DNA of 64,000 nucleotides, taken from Rhynchopus euleeides. Its lineage: Eukaryota; Euglenozoa; Diplonemea; Diplonemida; Diplonemidae. The stretch spans positions 1 through 64,000 of the forward strand of contig OY723318.1 in NCBI GenBank assembly GCA_963210315.1, read 5' to 3'. The notes under the pieces were generated by a model. The model saw only the letters and a list, made by a program, of their open reading frames with translations, was not told the DNA's origin and did not search any database. A program made the position numbers and the translations under genes. Shown here in pieces: positions 40,007 to 51,100 of this stretch; the first letter of the stretch is position 1; each line of letters starts with the position of its first letter.

Positions 40007-43000
40007 ATGGAGGCGCGAGACGTGCCTGGCCGTGGGCACGCGAGGAGGCGAGGGCAGTGGGCCCTCATGGCGCTGCTGGTGGCGGCGCTCCCGCCCCCAG
40101 CGGGTGAGCAGCCCGGGTCGCCCCCGGTAGCGAGGGAGACGGGGGGGTCGCAGCCCCCCACACGAGTGCAGCCCGGGCCGCCCCCGGTAGCGGCAGAAGC
40201 GCGGGGGTCGCAACCCCCCGCACGAGTGCAGCCCGGGCCGCCCCCGGTAGCGGCGAGAGCAGCAGCGACGGCAGCGGCGGCGTCGGCAGCGCCGGGGCAG
40301 GCAGGGCCGGGGGAGGGTGGGTTCCACACGGGCCCCCCAACAACAGCACACCGGTCTGACCCACCGGCTTTATGCACCCCCCAACGGCACTCCCCGACGG
40401 CTGCGGAAGGGTCGCGGCCCCCCCTCGTGCAGGCAGCGGCGGTCACCGTTGCAGAGGGAGCAGCAGAGGCAGCAGCAGGGCGGGTGACAGCTTCCCGCCC
40501 CAACCCCCTCCCTCACGTCATGTGGGGGGTCGGCTGGGCGTGGGGGTCAGGGCGGGTGGTGGGAGGCCTCCCCCCCCCCAGGGGGGACTCGTTCGGGTGG
40601 GAGGGTGTGTTAGGACAGTATGGGGCAGGGGAGGGAAGGGCCAATATACCACACCCCCGACTCCCGTGCTTTTTTGTCCCCCCACCCGCTCAGTCCCACG
40701 CTCCCCCCGCTGCCCTCCCCCTTATCGCATCGCAACATCCCCCCACATTCCGTCTCTCACGTTCTCCCCCTCCGTCTCCGCCCCCCAGTGCACCAGGGGT
40801 GGAGGGGCAAGCTGGGGTTTTCGAGTATAGCGGGCCCAGTCCCCACCTCGCACCATGTAACTCCCTCGTGCCCCATCCACTCATCTCCTGCCCCCCCTCC
40901 TCACACGTTCCCCCAGCCCAAGTGTCACCGCACCTTGCCATCACGGGGAAAATCGGGGATAGTGGGGCAGGCGGGGATCTCGCCCCCGGCGCCCCCACCG
41001 ACGCACCGCCCCGCCGCCCCACCACCCCAGCCGCTGAGCAGCAGGGAGAGCTGTACTCCCAGCAGGGAAACAACGCCAGCGGTGCCCCGGCAGGGGACCG
41101 ATCCACTAGTCAGGGTACGTGGATGCCAGCATGTCGGGGCTGGTCTGGGGACCCTCCTGTTGGAGCGGAGTGCAGCTCGGGCGTCCCAACTGCTCGTGGC
41201 TGGGGTTTACCCCCTGGCGCCCTGGCAGAGGGCTGGGACGACGGCGAGAGGCGCAGGTGGGTGCGGATGCGCCTCCCCAGGCAGTGGAGACGGCCGCGGG
41301 CTCGGGCAGTCCGCCGCGCGGCGATGAAGCGTCGCGCCCCCAGTCGCCAGCGGGCAGGCCTGCGCGGGACGTCCCCCCCCTCCCTTCGAGGGGTGATCTG
41401 GTCCCTCCTCCGACAGGCGATGTGGAGGCCGCTCATGTGGGGGCTCCGGTCATACGCGTCTCCCCAGAGCTGGGTGGGCCTAGCGAGGGCGGCGGTGTCG
41501 GCGTGCAGGCGGGGTCTGAGCGAAGCGAGTAGGGACTGCTGGTCCGTAGTGGCGCGCCTGTGTGGTCGGGCCCCGCGCCGTCACGGGATGTCACGCCGCC
41601 CTCGGCACTGGGTCGCCCGGCGTCCCGCGAGGCCGATGTGCCTGAGGCGCCGGGCCGTCAGGGGCATCCGCCTCCACGCGAGGGCCCTCCACTCCCCTTC
41701 GTCCCTCCCAGGCACGCGTTGGACCGGAGGGGGGCGGCTGGCTTGGGACAGACAAGATGAGATCCTGTTCGACTGGCTCGTCTTCCGCGAGGATCTGGCC
41801 AGAGACACCTTGGAGAGGGTGCTGACGAGACATGTCGCCGACGACCCCAGGGCGTCCCTCCCGGACCTCGCGGCGGCCCGGACCAGGGTGCGGAGGAAGC
41901 TGGAGGCCCTGCCTTTGCCCGACTACGCCCCTGTTTGGACTGAGCCGAGCCCGGCTCTGCGGGATACCCCTGGCGGACCAACGGAAGGCGCCCACATCCC
42001 ATGCGACGCGATGCGCGGTGGCGCTGACGACGATGACGCTATGGGAGAAGCGCAAGGCGAGAGGGATGCGGTTGATGACCTCCTCAGGGATTTCGGGGCG
42101 ACCCGCGTGCCCAACGCGGCGCAGGGCGACTGCGGTTTCTTCGCCATCGGGGTCCCCGCAGCAGACATCGCACTCAGGCGCCAGGACCTCTCGGAGGCTG
42201 CGAAGAAGTTGCAGGCACTCACAGACCTTTTCGGCGGAGACAAGGCCCAACACCTCGCCTATGCAGCCAACCTCGCCAGGCCCAGCAGCTGGATGGATCA
42301 CCTCGCGCTGCAACTCGCGGCCAGGGTGTGGAGCATTCACATCGTCGTGGTCCAGGGCGGCGAGCACCCCATCGTCTCCATCCGCCCAGCGAAGGTGCCC
42401 GACAAGGAGCTTCTGCAGAAGACCAGGGTGATAGCCCTGACGGGGCAGCATTTCGAGGGTGTCAGCATCCCGCGGGCCGAGCTGCACGGGCTGGTCAACA
42501 GAGCCGAGCCGGCCTTCCTCACGCGGTCCAACGCGAGGATGGCGGAGCTGCAGACTGCTGAGGGGCAGGAGGAGCTCGACGTGGGGTCAAAGCTGGTCGA
42601 GCGCTCCACTGCCAGGCTGTACTGCCCGCACGACTCCTGCAGGACGTCCCTCATGCAGGCGGGCATCCCCATCCTGCCGACGTCGATGAAGGATCACCTC
42701 AACCGACACCTCGAGAAGGGGGACGTCTTGAGCAGGGGGACGCTCCGGGCCCTCAAATTCGCCCAGTGCCTCAAGTGCGATAAGGTGATCACGCTTGGAG
42801 ACCACCAGTCCTGCACCGCCTGCCGCAAAGACCTCGAGCCCGAGCCGGAGGCGCAGGCCGTGGGGGCGGACATCCCGGCTGGGGAACTCCCCTCCGTCGA
42901 GGAACTCCGCCGGCACAACATCCGGGTCTGGGAAAAGGTGCCAAAACCGCTCGTCAAGGCATGGACCGCGGCCCTCAGCGAGGCCGCACGGGAGACCGCC

Positions 43001-46000
43001 GCACGCAACTCCGTCGCAGCGTGGACCATCCTCCTCATGGCCCCGCTCGTCCTCCTCCGCTCGGCGAGGATGGGGGGAGCGAAGAGCAAGGTCACCCTCC
43101 GCGAGCGCCAGAAGGTTTTCGACCGGTGGAAGAGGGGCGAGTACGCCACGCTCTGGGAGGAGGCCCGCGAGGCCAGCAAGCGCCAGGGGGGCACGGGGTC
43201 CCGCGGGAGCGCACCGCCGCGCTTGTCCGATGAGGAGAGATGGGAGCGGCGGGTCGGTCAACTGGCGCGGCAGAACCGGGTCTCAGCAGCCCACAAGCAC
43301 CTCGTCCCGGCCAAAGTCGCCCCCAGCACGACGGAGACCCTGAAGAAGCTGCAGGGCAAACACCCGGAGGGTGGAGCGGTCCACCTGGAGCGGACCGTGC
43401 CCGCGGAGAAGTGCAAGGCGTTCACGCCGGCTGACGTCTTCCGAGCGGTGAAGTCCTTCCCCAACGGGTCGTCGGGCGGGCAGATGGGTTTGCGTCCAGA
43501 CCACGTCCGCCAAGCCCTGGAGTGCAAGGATGCGCTGGGAGCCAAGCCGACGGCCATGCTCACCCAGGTCATTAACCGGATGGTCAAGGGTGCCGTGCCC
43601 CAGGAGGTGATGCCTGTGCTCGGGGGCGCGAAGCTTTCGGCCCTGGTGAAGGGTGACGAGGACGTTCGGCCCATTGCCTGCGGAGAGACGCTCCGACGCC
43701 TCGCCGCAAAACTCCTCTCGACGCGTCATAAGGGGGACGCGCGGCGCATCCTCATGCGGGGTCGCCAAGTTGGGGTAGCTGTGCAGAGGGGGCTGGAGGC
43801 CGCGGCGTCAGTAGTGGCGCAGTACGCGGAGCGCTCGAGGGAAAAGGAGGACGCCGTGATCCTCAAGATCGACTACGCCAACGCGTTCAACTCGATCGAC
43901 CGCGGGACCTTCCTCAAGGTCGTCGAGAGGCACATCCCCGGCCTGCTGCCCTTCGTCGCGTGGTGTTACGACTCCCCCTCCACCCTCACCTACGGCGAAG
44001 GGGTGGTGTCTTCATCGTGTGGGGTGCAGCAAGGCGACCCCCTCGGGCCCCTCCTCTTCTCATTGGGGATAAAGGAGATTGCGGAGGAGCTGAAGAAGCG
44101 CACGGACCTCGACGGGTCGCTGTTCTACCTCGACGACGGGGTGATCATGGGCCCAGCGTGCGCCGTCAGAGCCGCCCTCGACTACGTCATCCAGGCCAGC
44201 ACGGAGAGGGGGCTGGAGGTTAAACTCAGCAAGTGCGAGCTGATCGACCTCTGCGAGCAGTCCCTCGAGGCCCTCGAAGAGGAGGGCTTTTCCCTACGGC
44301 TCCCCGAGGACGAGGACAAGGTGGGCATCGTGTACAGGGCGGGCCGCAACTTCACCCTCCTCGGCGCACCGATCGGGTCGGCAGCCTTCTGCGAGAGCTA
44401 CATGGACAAGAAGCTCTTGGAGTTCCAGCCGTACCTCGACGCCTTGGCCAAGCTCCAGGACAAGCAGGTCGGCCTCGCCCTTCTCCGCCACTGCGAGGGG
44501 TTCGCCCGCCTCGTGTTTTACATGAGGGCTATGGGACACAAGGGGGTTACGGAGTACCTCCGGAAGAGCGACGCCTCCGTGGAGAAGTGCCTCGCCCGGA
44601 TCCTCGCCCTCGAGGACGACGTGCTGCCGGAATCAGTCATGCGGCAGGCCACCATGCCGGTGAGGCTCGGGGGCCTGGGGATTCGACGCGCCGCCGAACA
44701 CTGGCATGCAGCCGCCCTGGCGTCCACGGCGAACGGCCACTCCTTGTGCCGGGAGCTCGACCCCAACTTCACGTGGGATGAGGAGGGATGGGAGACCACC
44801 TGCCTCGCTCACAACAACGCTGTGGACGAGGACGAACGGCGCGACCCCACGCAAGCCCCCGTGGGGGATGTCGAGCAGAGGGAACTCTCCCGCGCGATCG
44901 TCAGCCGCCAGTACCGCGAGCTGTTCGAAGAGTCCGACGCCCACGACAGAGCCCGCCTGCGATCGCTGTCGCTGCCCCACGCCGGCGCTTTCCTCGGGGG
45001 GAAGCTCTCGGAGAACAGCCGCATCGAGGGTCGCCAGATGATCGCCGTGTCACGCGCCCGCCTTGGCATTCCCCTCTTCGAGCCGGATACCGTCTGCGAG
45101 AAGTGCGGCAGGGAACTGGACGAGATGGGGACCCACGCCTTCGACTGCAACCAGGGCGGGGCTTTAACCCGCAGACACGACGCCACCCGGGACGCCCTGT
45201 TCGCCCTGGCACAGGAGGCGGGCACGAACCCCGAGATGGAGTCTCTGCATCTCCTGCAGGATGGGCAGCGCCCGGGCGACCTCGTGACTAGGAGGATCTG
45301 GCCACGAGTCATTGACATCACCGTCAAGAACCCCGTGGCCGCTTCTTACGTGCAGGCGGCAGCCCGTTTCACGGGAGCGGCGGCAGCCCAGGGCGAGGCG
45401 ACGAAGAACCGGCAGTACCGGGACGCGTGTGCGGCGCGAGGCCTCGTGTTCGCCCCCTACGCCATGGAGTTGTTCGGCGGCCTCGCCCCCTCGGCACACT
45501 CCGTCTTCTCGAAGCTCGGGCGCCTTGCGGCGGAGCGGACAGGAGCGAGCCGAGTGCAGCTGACGCAGGAGTACGCGTGCAGGGTGAACTCCGCCTTCAA
45601 CAACACCCTGGGCGCCACCCTGCTCGAGTGCGGGGAGCTTACGAAGGCTTGCCGGTCGCTGGCCCGCGACAGAGTCGAGGTGGAGGCCGCCCCACCCCTG
45701 GACCCCGACCACTTCATCAGGTTCGAGCCGGACCAGGTCGGCCAGGGTGCTGCATTCGAAGACACCGACCCGGACGACGCGGAGGGACAAGGCCACCAGG
45801 CGGTGCCCCCTCCCTCAGACGAGCCCCTGCGTCCCGCCCAGAAACCCGTAGACCGCGAGCCGCCGACGCCGGAAGACCTGGTGCGTGAATGGCGGTCTGC
45901 CCACAACGGTGTAGGGGTGTCCTTCACCTCGCTGATGGGGGGCTTGGGGAACCTCCTGCCGGCGGTGTTCCAGGTGCAGCAGCTGGGGGGAGGTGGCGCG

Positions 46001-46452
46001 GGGGGGGTGCCCACGGATGCGCTGGTGGCCATCGCGGACGGCTTCGCCTCGTCAGGGACCCCGATGGAGGCAGGGCCACTCCGCAGACAGGCCGTCGCCC
46101 GGGTACGATCCTCCCCCGAACTGTCGGGGCTCCTGGCAGACCCAGCGGCGTGGGCCAGCCGCATGTCCGCTTTCGAGAGGGAAGACGAAGCGACGTGGGC
46201 CGACGACGTGCTCATTCGCGGGGCGGCGTGCGTGCTGCGGAGGCACATCATCGTCTTCCGCGACTACCGCGCGCCGACAGTGTGCGACCCCGGGTGCAAG
46301 CCGATCGCCACCGCGGTCGCCCTCGGGGGAGTAGGCGACCGCTTCCAGGCGCTCACCCTGCCGGCGGACGTGCAGGAGTTGGTGGGCGGGAGCACGACTG
46401 GGCCCCGGCCTACCGTACGCGCGGGCCCGCGGCTGCGAACTGAGCGGGCGGA
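40007..46452 (+). CDS. LINE L5 polyprotein, interrupted by U2 in the C-terminal third
   Basis: ATG at 40007. Domains follow the family order: signal-like N-terminus, Pro-rich repeats (unit composition differs from L2), OTU-1 (AQGDCGFFAIG), C2H2-like and CxxC fingers, RT with IDYANAFN, QQGDPLG and YLDD, CCHC motif plus RLE, and the degenerate OTU-like region. The frame then enters U2 at 46454 and stops at 46789, so it lacks OTU-2 and both Cys-rich fingers. About 24 family codons of the first finger reappear at 47550-47621. Its residue choices (REDEATW instead of GGDEATW) group it with L1, L3, L7 and L10. Confidence 0.85.
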
Positions 46453-46453
46453 G
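46443..46453. repeat. 11-bp target duplication of U2, left
   Basis: AGCGGGCGGAG, repeated at 47539-47549. It belongs to the LINE ORF. Confidence 0.75.
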
Positions 46454-47538
46454 TTCTTCCGGACCGAGAATCTTTGCAGCTGTTGTTTGTCTGGGCTAGT
46501 TGGTACAGAATACAAGGTACAAGAGACAAGCAAGACAAGAAACGAAAAGAAGAAAGCGAAAGAAACACACATGAAAAGATCACACACATCAAACGACACG
46601 CCAAAAATGGCTCAGCCTCTGGACATCCACTTAGCCAGCGAGGACCACACTGGTGACAGATTGCTCGTACATAACTCCAAAAACGGGGGGCTTGGTTGCT
46701 TCAATAGCATATGGTTGATAGCCGCCAACCGCTTTTGTGTTATGTGCAAGGAACCTGAAGTGGAAGTTGCACATTACACATTGCAATGAATGCTGAAACA
46801 CAGAGTGTCACAGGAAACGATCGAGTAAAGAAAAACTCAAAGAAAAAGCCCAAAAGGGAAACACAAGCTAGCTGGGACAACGCTAGGGTTCAGAAAACTG
46901 CTCTTTGTAGTGATGGAGGGGCTTGTTGGTTTGTTTGTAGCCGCAACGCATCGACACAAAGAGAGGTCTCTGTTGTGCACCGAAAAAGTAGAGAAAGGGC
47001 CAATGGTGAAAGCAAAAGGCAGTGCTGTCTATGACTCCACCGCCTGCAACACTAGTCAACCCCTTGTGCGAAGGGGGAGGGGCCAGGCACAGGTCAGCAG
47101 CGACCACCCAGAGGGGCTACCCGTTGAGGGCTTAGAGCCGCAACGTGGGGGCAGGATCAGCTCCAGCAGGATCTTCTCAGGCATCGCGCAGCTCCAGCAC
47201 GCCCGATCGCGGCACTAGGGAAAGCATTGGCGAGGCTTTCACGCCCCAAAAGGGGGGCAACCCTGCATCCTGATCTTCCTACAGGCTGGCCTGCAGACGT
47301 CCATGTGCTCAAGCCACTCATGCAATTAGAGCAACTCAGAGGGAACAGCCCAGGGCCTTATGCTCGCGCACACTGCCCTGACCCATGCACAGGTCCGATT
47401 TCTCCCGAGACTCACTCAAGAGGCCCCCCAAGGTCAATTCCAAGGATCTTAATACCAGAGCTTGCTTTGGTTTCCCCTCCAAGGAGGGTAATCACAGGGG
47501 GCGCCACGTGAAGGCAGCAAGTTGGATTTTATCCCCCC
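46454..47538. mobile_element. Dispersed element U, copy U2, inserted in L5
   Basis: 1085 bp from TTCTTCCGG to ATCCCCCC, flanked by AGCGGGCGGAG on both sides, so it inserted into the LINE with an 11-bp duplication. U3 is the same length. No terminal inverted repeats were seen. The short ORFs (82 aa at 46786-47034, 94 aa at 47227-47511) have no recognised domain. U3 has a T-run at the TTCTTCCGG end, so U may be a retroposed transcript read on the minus strand. Confidence 0.7.
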
Positions 47539-47549
47539 AGCGGGCGGAG
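47539..47549. repeat. 11-bp target duplication of U2, right
   Basis: AGCGGGCGGAG, as at 46443-46453; L5 coding sequence resumes here. Confidence 0.75.
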
Positions 47550-47622
47550 GGGGAGCAGGACGTGACGGAGTTCTGCCAGTTCTGCGAAGCGGACTTCTCC
47601 ACGCAGGACACCCACGGCAGGC

Positions 47623-48110
47623 GCTTGCCCGTCAGGTGGACCACCGGGTGGGGAGAGAACCGGTGTGAGGCACTTGGGTCCGTCCAGGTGGGCAGGGAAC
47701 CTGGGGGCGGGGGGCCTCAAATCCCCCTGGTTTTGGCCCCCATGAGCACCATGGCACCAGTAATCCAGGAAATTTGGCTCCCTGGATCCACCGTCACTGC
47801 TATTCTTGTCCTTCTGCATTACCTTTCACGCTTATTTGCCTTCGGACTGGGTCATGGGATGGAAGAGGGCGGTCGGGGTCTGGGGAAGTGAGGATGTGTG
47901 TCAAGACCTTGTCTCGTTGTGCCTGGGAGGTTTGGTGGTGGATGGGATGAGACACAGGCCATTGTGCCCAGAGAGCGCATGAGAGAGAGGGATTTGAGGC
48001 CCCCCGCCCCCAGGTTCCCTGCCCACCTGGACGGACCCAAGTGCCTCACACCGGTTCTCTCCCCACCCGGTGGTCCACCTGACAGGCAAAAAAAAAAAAA
48101 AAAAAAAAAA
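47623..48110 (+). mobile_element. LINE 3'-UTR fragment L6 with inverted end
   Basis: 47623-47725 is the last ~103 nt of the LINE in minus orientation, starting GCTTGCCCGTCAGG. 47725-48087 is about 363 nt of 3' UTR in plus orientation, ending GACAGGC followed by 23 A (48088-48110). The two arms overlap in element coordinates. No coding sequence. Confidence 0.75.
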
Positions 48111-51100
48111 CCGAGGAGGAACGTGAGGGCGTCGAAGAAGCAGTTCCCGGGGGTGAACCGGAAGTCCTGCACGTCCGGCATCTCCAGCACGCTCTGCTGC
48201 TTCGCGGTGGTGACTCCCGGAAGCGCGTGCTCCCTCGCGGTCAGCCACCGGGTCAGGACATCGTCCGCCGGCTCGGGGGCCGGCCCCGGGGGCGGCGGCG
48301 GGGGACCGGCGTCCTCGCTGTCGGTGCTGTCCTCGTCGTCATCCATCACCTCCTCCTGCACCACCGTCGTCGGCTCCGTGCGCCCGCACTGGCAGGGGTC
48401 CGTGACGTGCTCGACACAGTCAGGGCAGCTGGCTCTGAGGCAGTGTACACACCTGCCGTGGGTGTCCTGCGTGGAGAAGTCCGCTTCGCAGAACTGGCAG
48501 AACTCCGTCACGTCCTGCTCCCCCTCCGCCCGCTCAGTTCGCAGCCGCGGGCCCGCGCGTACGGTAGGCCGGGGCCCAGTCGTGCTCCCGCCCACCAACT
48601 CCTGCACGTCCGCCGGCAGGGTGAGCGCCTGGAAGCGGTCGCCTACTCCCCCGAGGGCGACCGCGGTGGCGATCGGCTTGCACCCGGGGTCGCACACTGT
48701 CGGCGCGCGGTAGTCGCGGAAGACGATGATGTGCCTCCGCAGCACGCACGCCGCCCCGCGAATGAGCACGTCGTCGGCCCACGTCGCTTCGTCTTCCCTC
48801 TCGAAAGCGGACATGCGGCTGGCCCACGCCGCTGGGTCTGCCAGGAGCCCCGACAGTTCGGGGGAGGATCGTACCCGGGCGACGGCCTGTCTGCGGAGTG
48901 GCCCTGCCTCCATCGGGGTCCCTGACGAGGCGAAGCCGTCCGCGAGGGCCACCAGCGCATCCGTGGGCACCCCCCCCGCGCCACCTCCCCCCAGCTGCTG
49001 CACCTGGAACACCGCCGGCAGGAGGTTCCCCAAGCCCCCCATCAGCGAGGTGAAGGACACCCCTACACCGTTGTGGGCAGACCGCCATTCACGCACCAGG
49101 TCTTCCGGCGTCGGCGGCTCGCGGTCTACGGGTTTCTGGGCGGGACGCAGGGGCTCGTCTGAGGGAGGGGGCACCGCCTGGTGGCCTTGTCCCTCCGCGT
49201 CGTCCGGGTCGGTGTCTTCGAATGCAGCACCCTGGCCGACCTGGTCCGGCTCGAACCTGATGAAGTGGTCGGGGTCCAGGGGTGGGGCGGCCTCCACCTC
49301 GACTCTGTCGCGGGCCAGCGACCGGCAAGCCTTCGTAAGCTCCCCGCACTCGAGCAGGGTGGCGCCCAGGGTGTTGTTGAAGGCGGAGTTCACCCTGCAC
49401 GCGTACTCCTGCGTCAGCTGCACTCGGCTCGCTCCTGTCCGCTCCGCCGCAAGGCGCCCGAGCTTCGAGAAGACGGAGTGTGCCGAGGGGGCGAGGCCGC
49501 CGAACAACTCCATGGCGTAGGGGGCGAACACGAGGCCTCGCGCCGCACACGCGTCCCGGTACTGCCGGTTCTTCGTCGCCTCGCCCTGGGCTGCCGCCGC
49601 TCCCGTGAAACGGGCTGCCGCCTGCACGTAAGAAGCGGCCACGGGGTTCTTGACGGTGATGTCAATGACTCGTGGCCAGATCCTCCTAGTCACGAGGTCG
49701 CCCGGGCGCTGCCCATCCTGCAGGAGATGCAGAGACTCCATCTCGGGGTTCGTGCCCGCCTCCTGTGCCAGGGCGAACAGGGCGTCCCGGGTGGCGTCGT
49801 GTCTGCGGGTTAAAGCCCCGCCCTGGTTGCAGTCGAAGGCGTGGGTTCCCATCTCGTCCAGTTCCCTGCCGCACTTCTCGCAGACGGTATCCGGCTCGAA
49901 GAGGGGAATGCCAAGGCGGGCGCGTGACACGGCGATCATCTGGCGACCCTCGATGCGGCTGTTCTCCGAGAGCTTCCCCCCGAGGAAAGCGCCGGCGTGG
50001 GGCAGCGACAGCGATCGCAGGCGGGCTCTGTCGTGGGCGTCGGACTCTTCGAACAGCTCGCGGTACTGGCGGCTGACGATCGCGCGGGAGAGTTCCCTCT
50101 GCTCGACATCCCCCACGGGGGCTTGCGTGGGGTCGCGCCGTTCGTCCTCGTCCACAGCGTTGTTGTGAGCGAGGCAGGTGGTCTCCCATCCCTCCTCATC
50201 CCACGTGAAGTTGGGGTCGAGCTCCCGGCACAAGGAGTGGCCGTTCGCCGTGGACGCCAGGGCGGCTGCATGCCAGTGTTCGGCGGCGCGTCGAATCCCC
50301 AGGCCCCCGAGCCTCACCGGCATGGTGGCCTGCCGCATGACTGATTCCGGCAGCACGTCGTCCTCGAGGGCGAGGATCCGGGCGAGGCACTTCTCCACGG
50401 AGGCGTCGCTCTTCCGGAGGTACTCCGTAACCCCCTTGTGTCCCATAGCCCTCATGTAAAACACGAGGCGGGCGAACCCCTCGCAGTGGCGGAGAAGGGC
50501 GAGGCCGACCTGCTTGTCCTGGAGCTTGGCCAAGGCGTCGAGGTACGGCTGGAACTCCAAGAGCTTCTTGTCCATGTAGCTCTCGCAGAAGGCTGCCGAC
50601 CCGATCGGTGCGCCGAGGAGGGTGAAGTTGCGGCCCGCCCTGTACACGATGCCCACCTTGTCCTCGTCCTCGGGGAGCCGTAGGGAAAAGCCCTCCTCTT
50701 CGAGGGCCTCGAGGGACTGCTCGCAGAGGTCGATCAGCTCGCACTTGCTGAGTTTAACCTCCAGCCCCCTCTCCGTGCTGGCCTGGATGACGTAGTCGAG
50801 GGCGGCTCTGACGGCGCACGCTGGGCCCATGATCACCCCGTCGTCGAGGTAGAACAGCGACCCGTCGAGGTCCGTGCGCTTCTTCAGCTCCTCCGCAATC
50901 TCCTTTATCCCCAATGAGAAGAGGAGGGGCCCGAGGGGGTCGCCTTGCTGCACCCCACACGATGAAGACACCACCCCTTCGCCGTAGGTGAGGGTGGAGG
51001 GGGAGTCGTAACACCACGCGACGAAGGGCAGCAGGCCGGGGATGTGCCTCTCGACGACCTTGAGGAAGGTCCCGCGGTCGATCGAGTTGAACGCGTTGGC

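Larger units (their letters stand above)
39678..47621 (+). mobile_element. LINE copy L5, plus strand, 3'-truncated and split by U2
   Basis: The 5' end is a complete SL (39678-39716), followed by GTATACACACTCG, a C-run, a pyrimidine-rich 5' UTR and the ORF from 40007. Unlike L2/L4 it keeps the stretch 39910-39964 with an unspliced trans-splice acceptor. U2 interrupts it after 46453. The LINE resumes at 47539 (duplicated AGCGGGCGGAG) and ends near 47621, inside the Cys-rich finger, where inverted LINE 3'-UTR sequence begins. Confidence 0.88.

Noticed and set aside
39199-40503. 434-aa minus-strand frame across hAT end and L5 5' region
   Set aside because: It crosses an element boundary and is the antisense of two unrelated coding regions.
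46454-46789. C-terminal extension of the L5 ORF
   Set aside because: This is read-through into U2 and not LINE protein.
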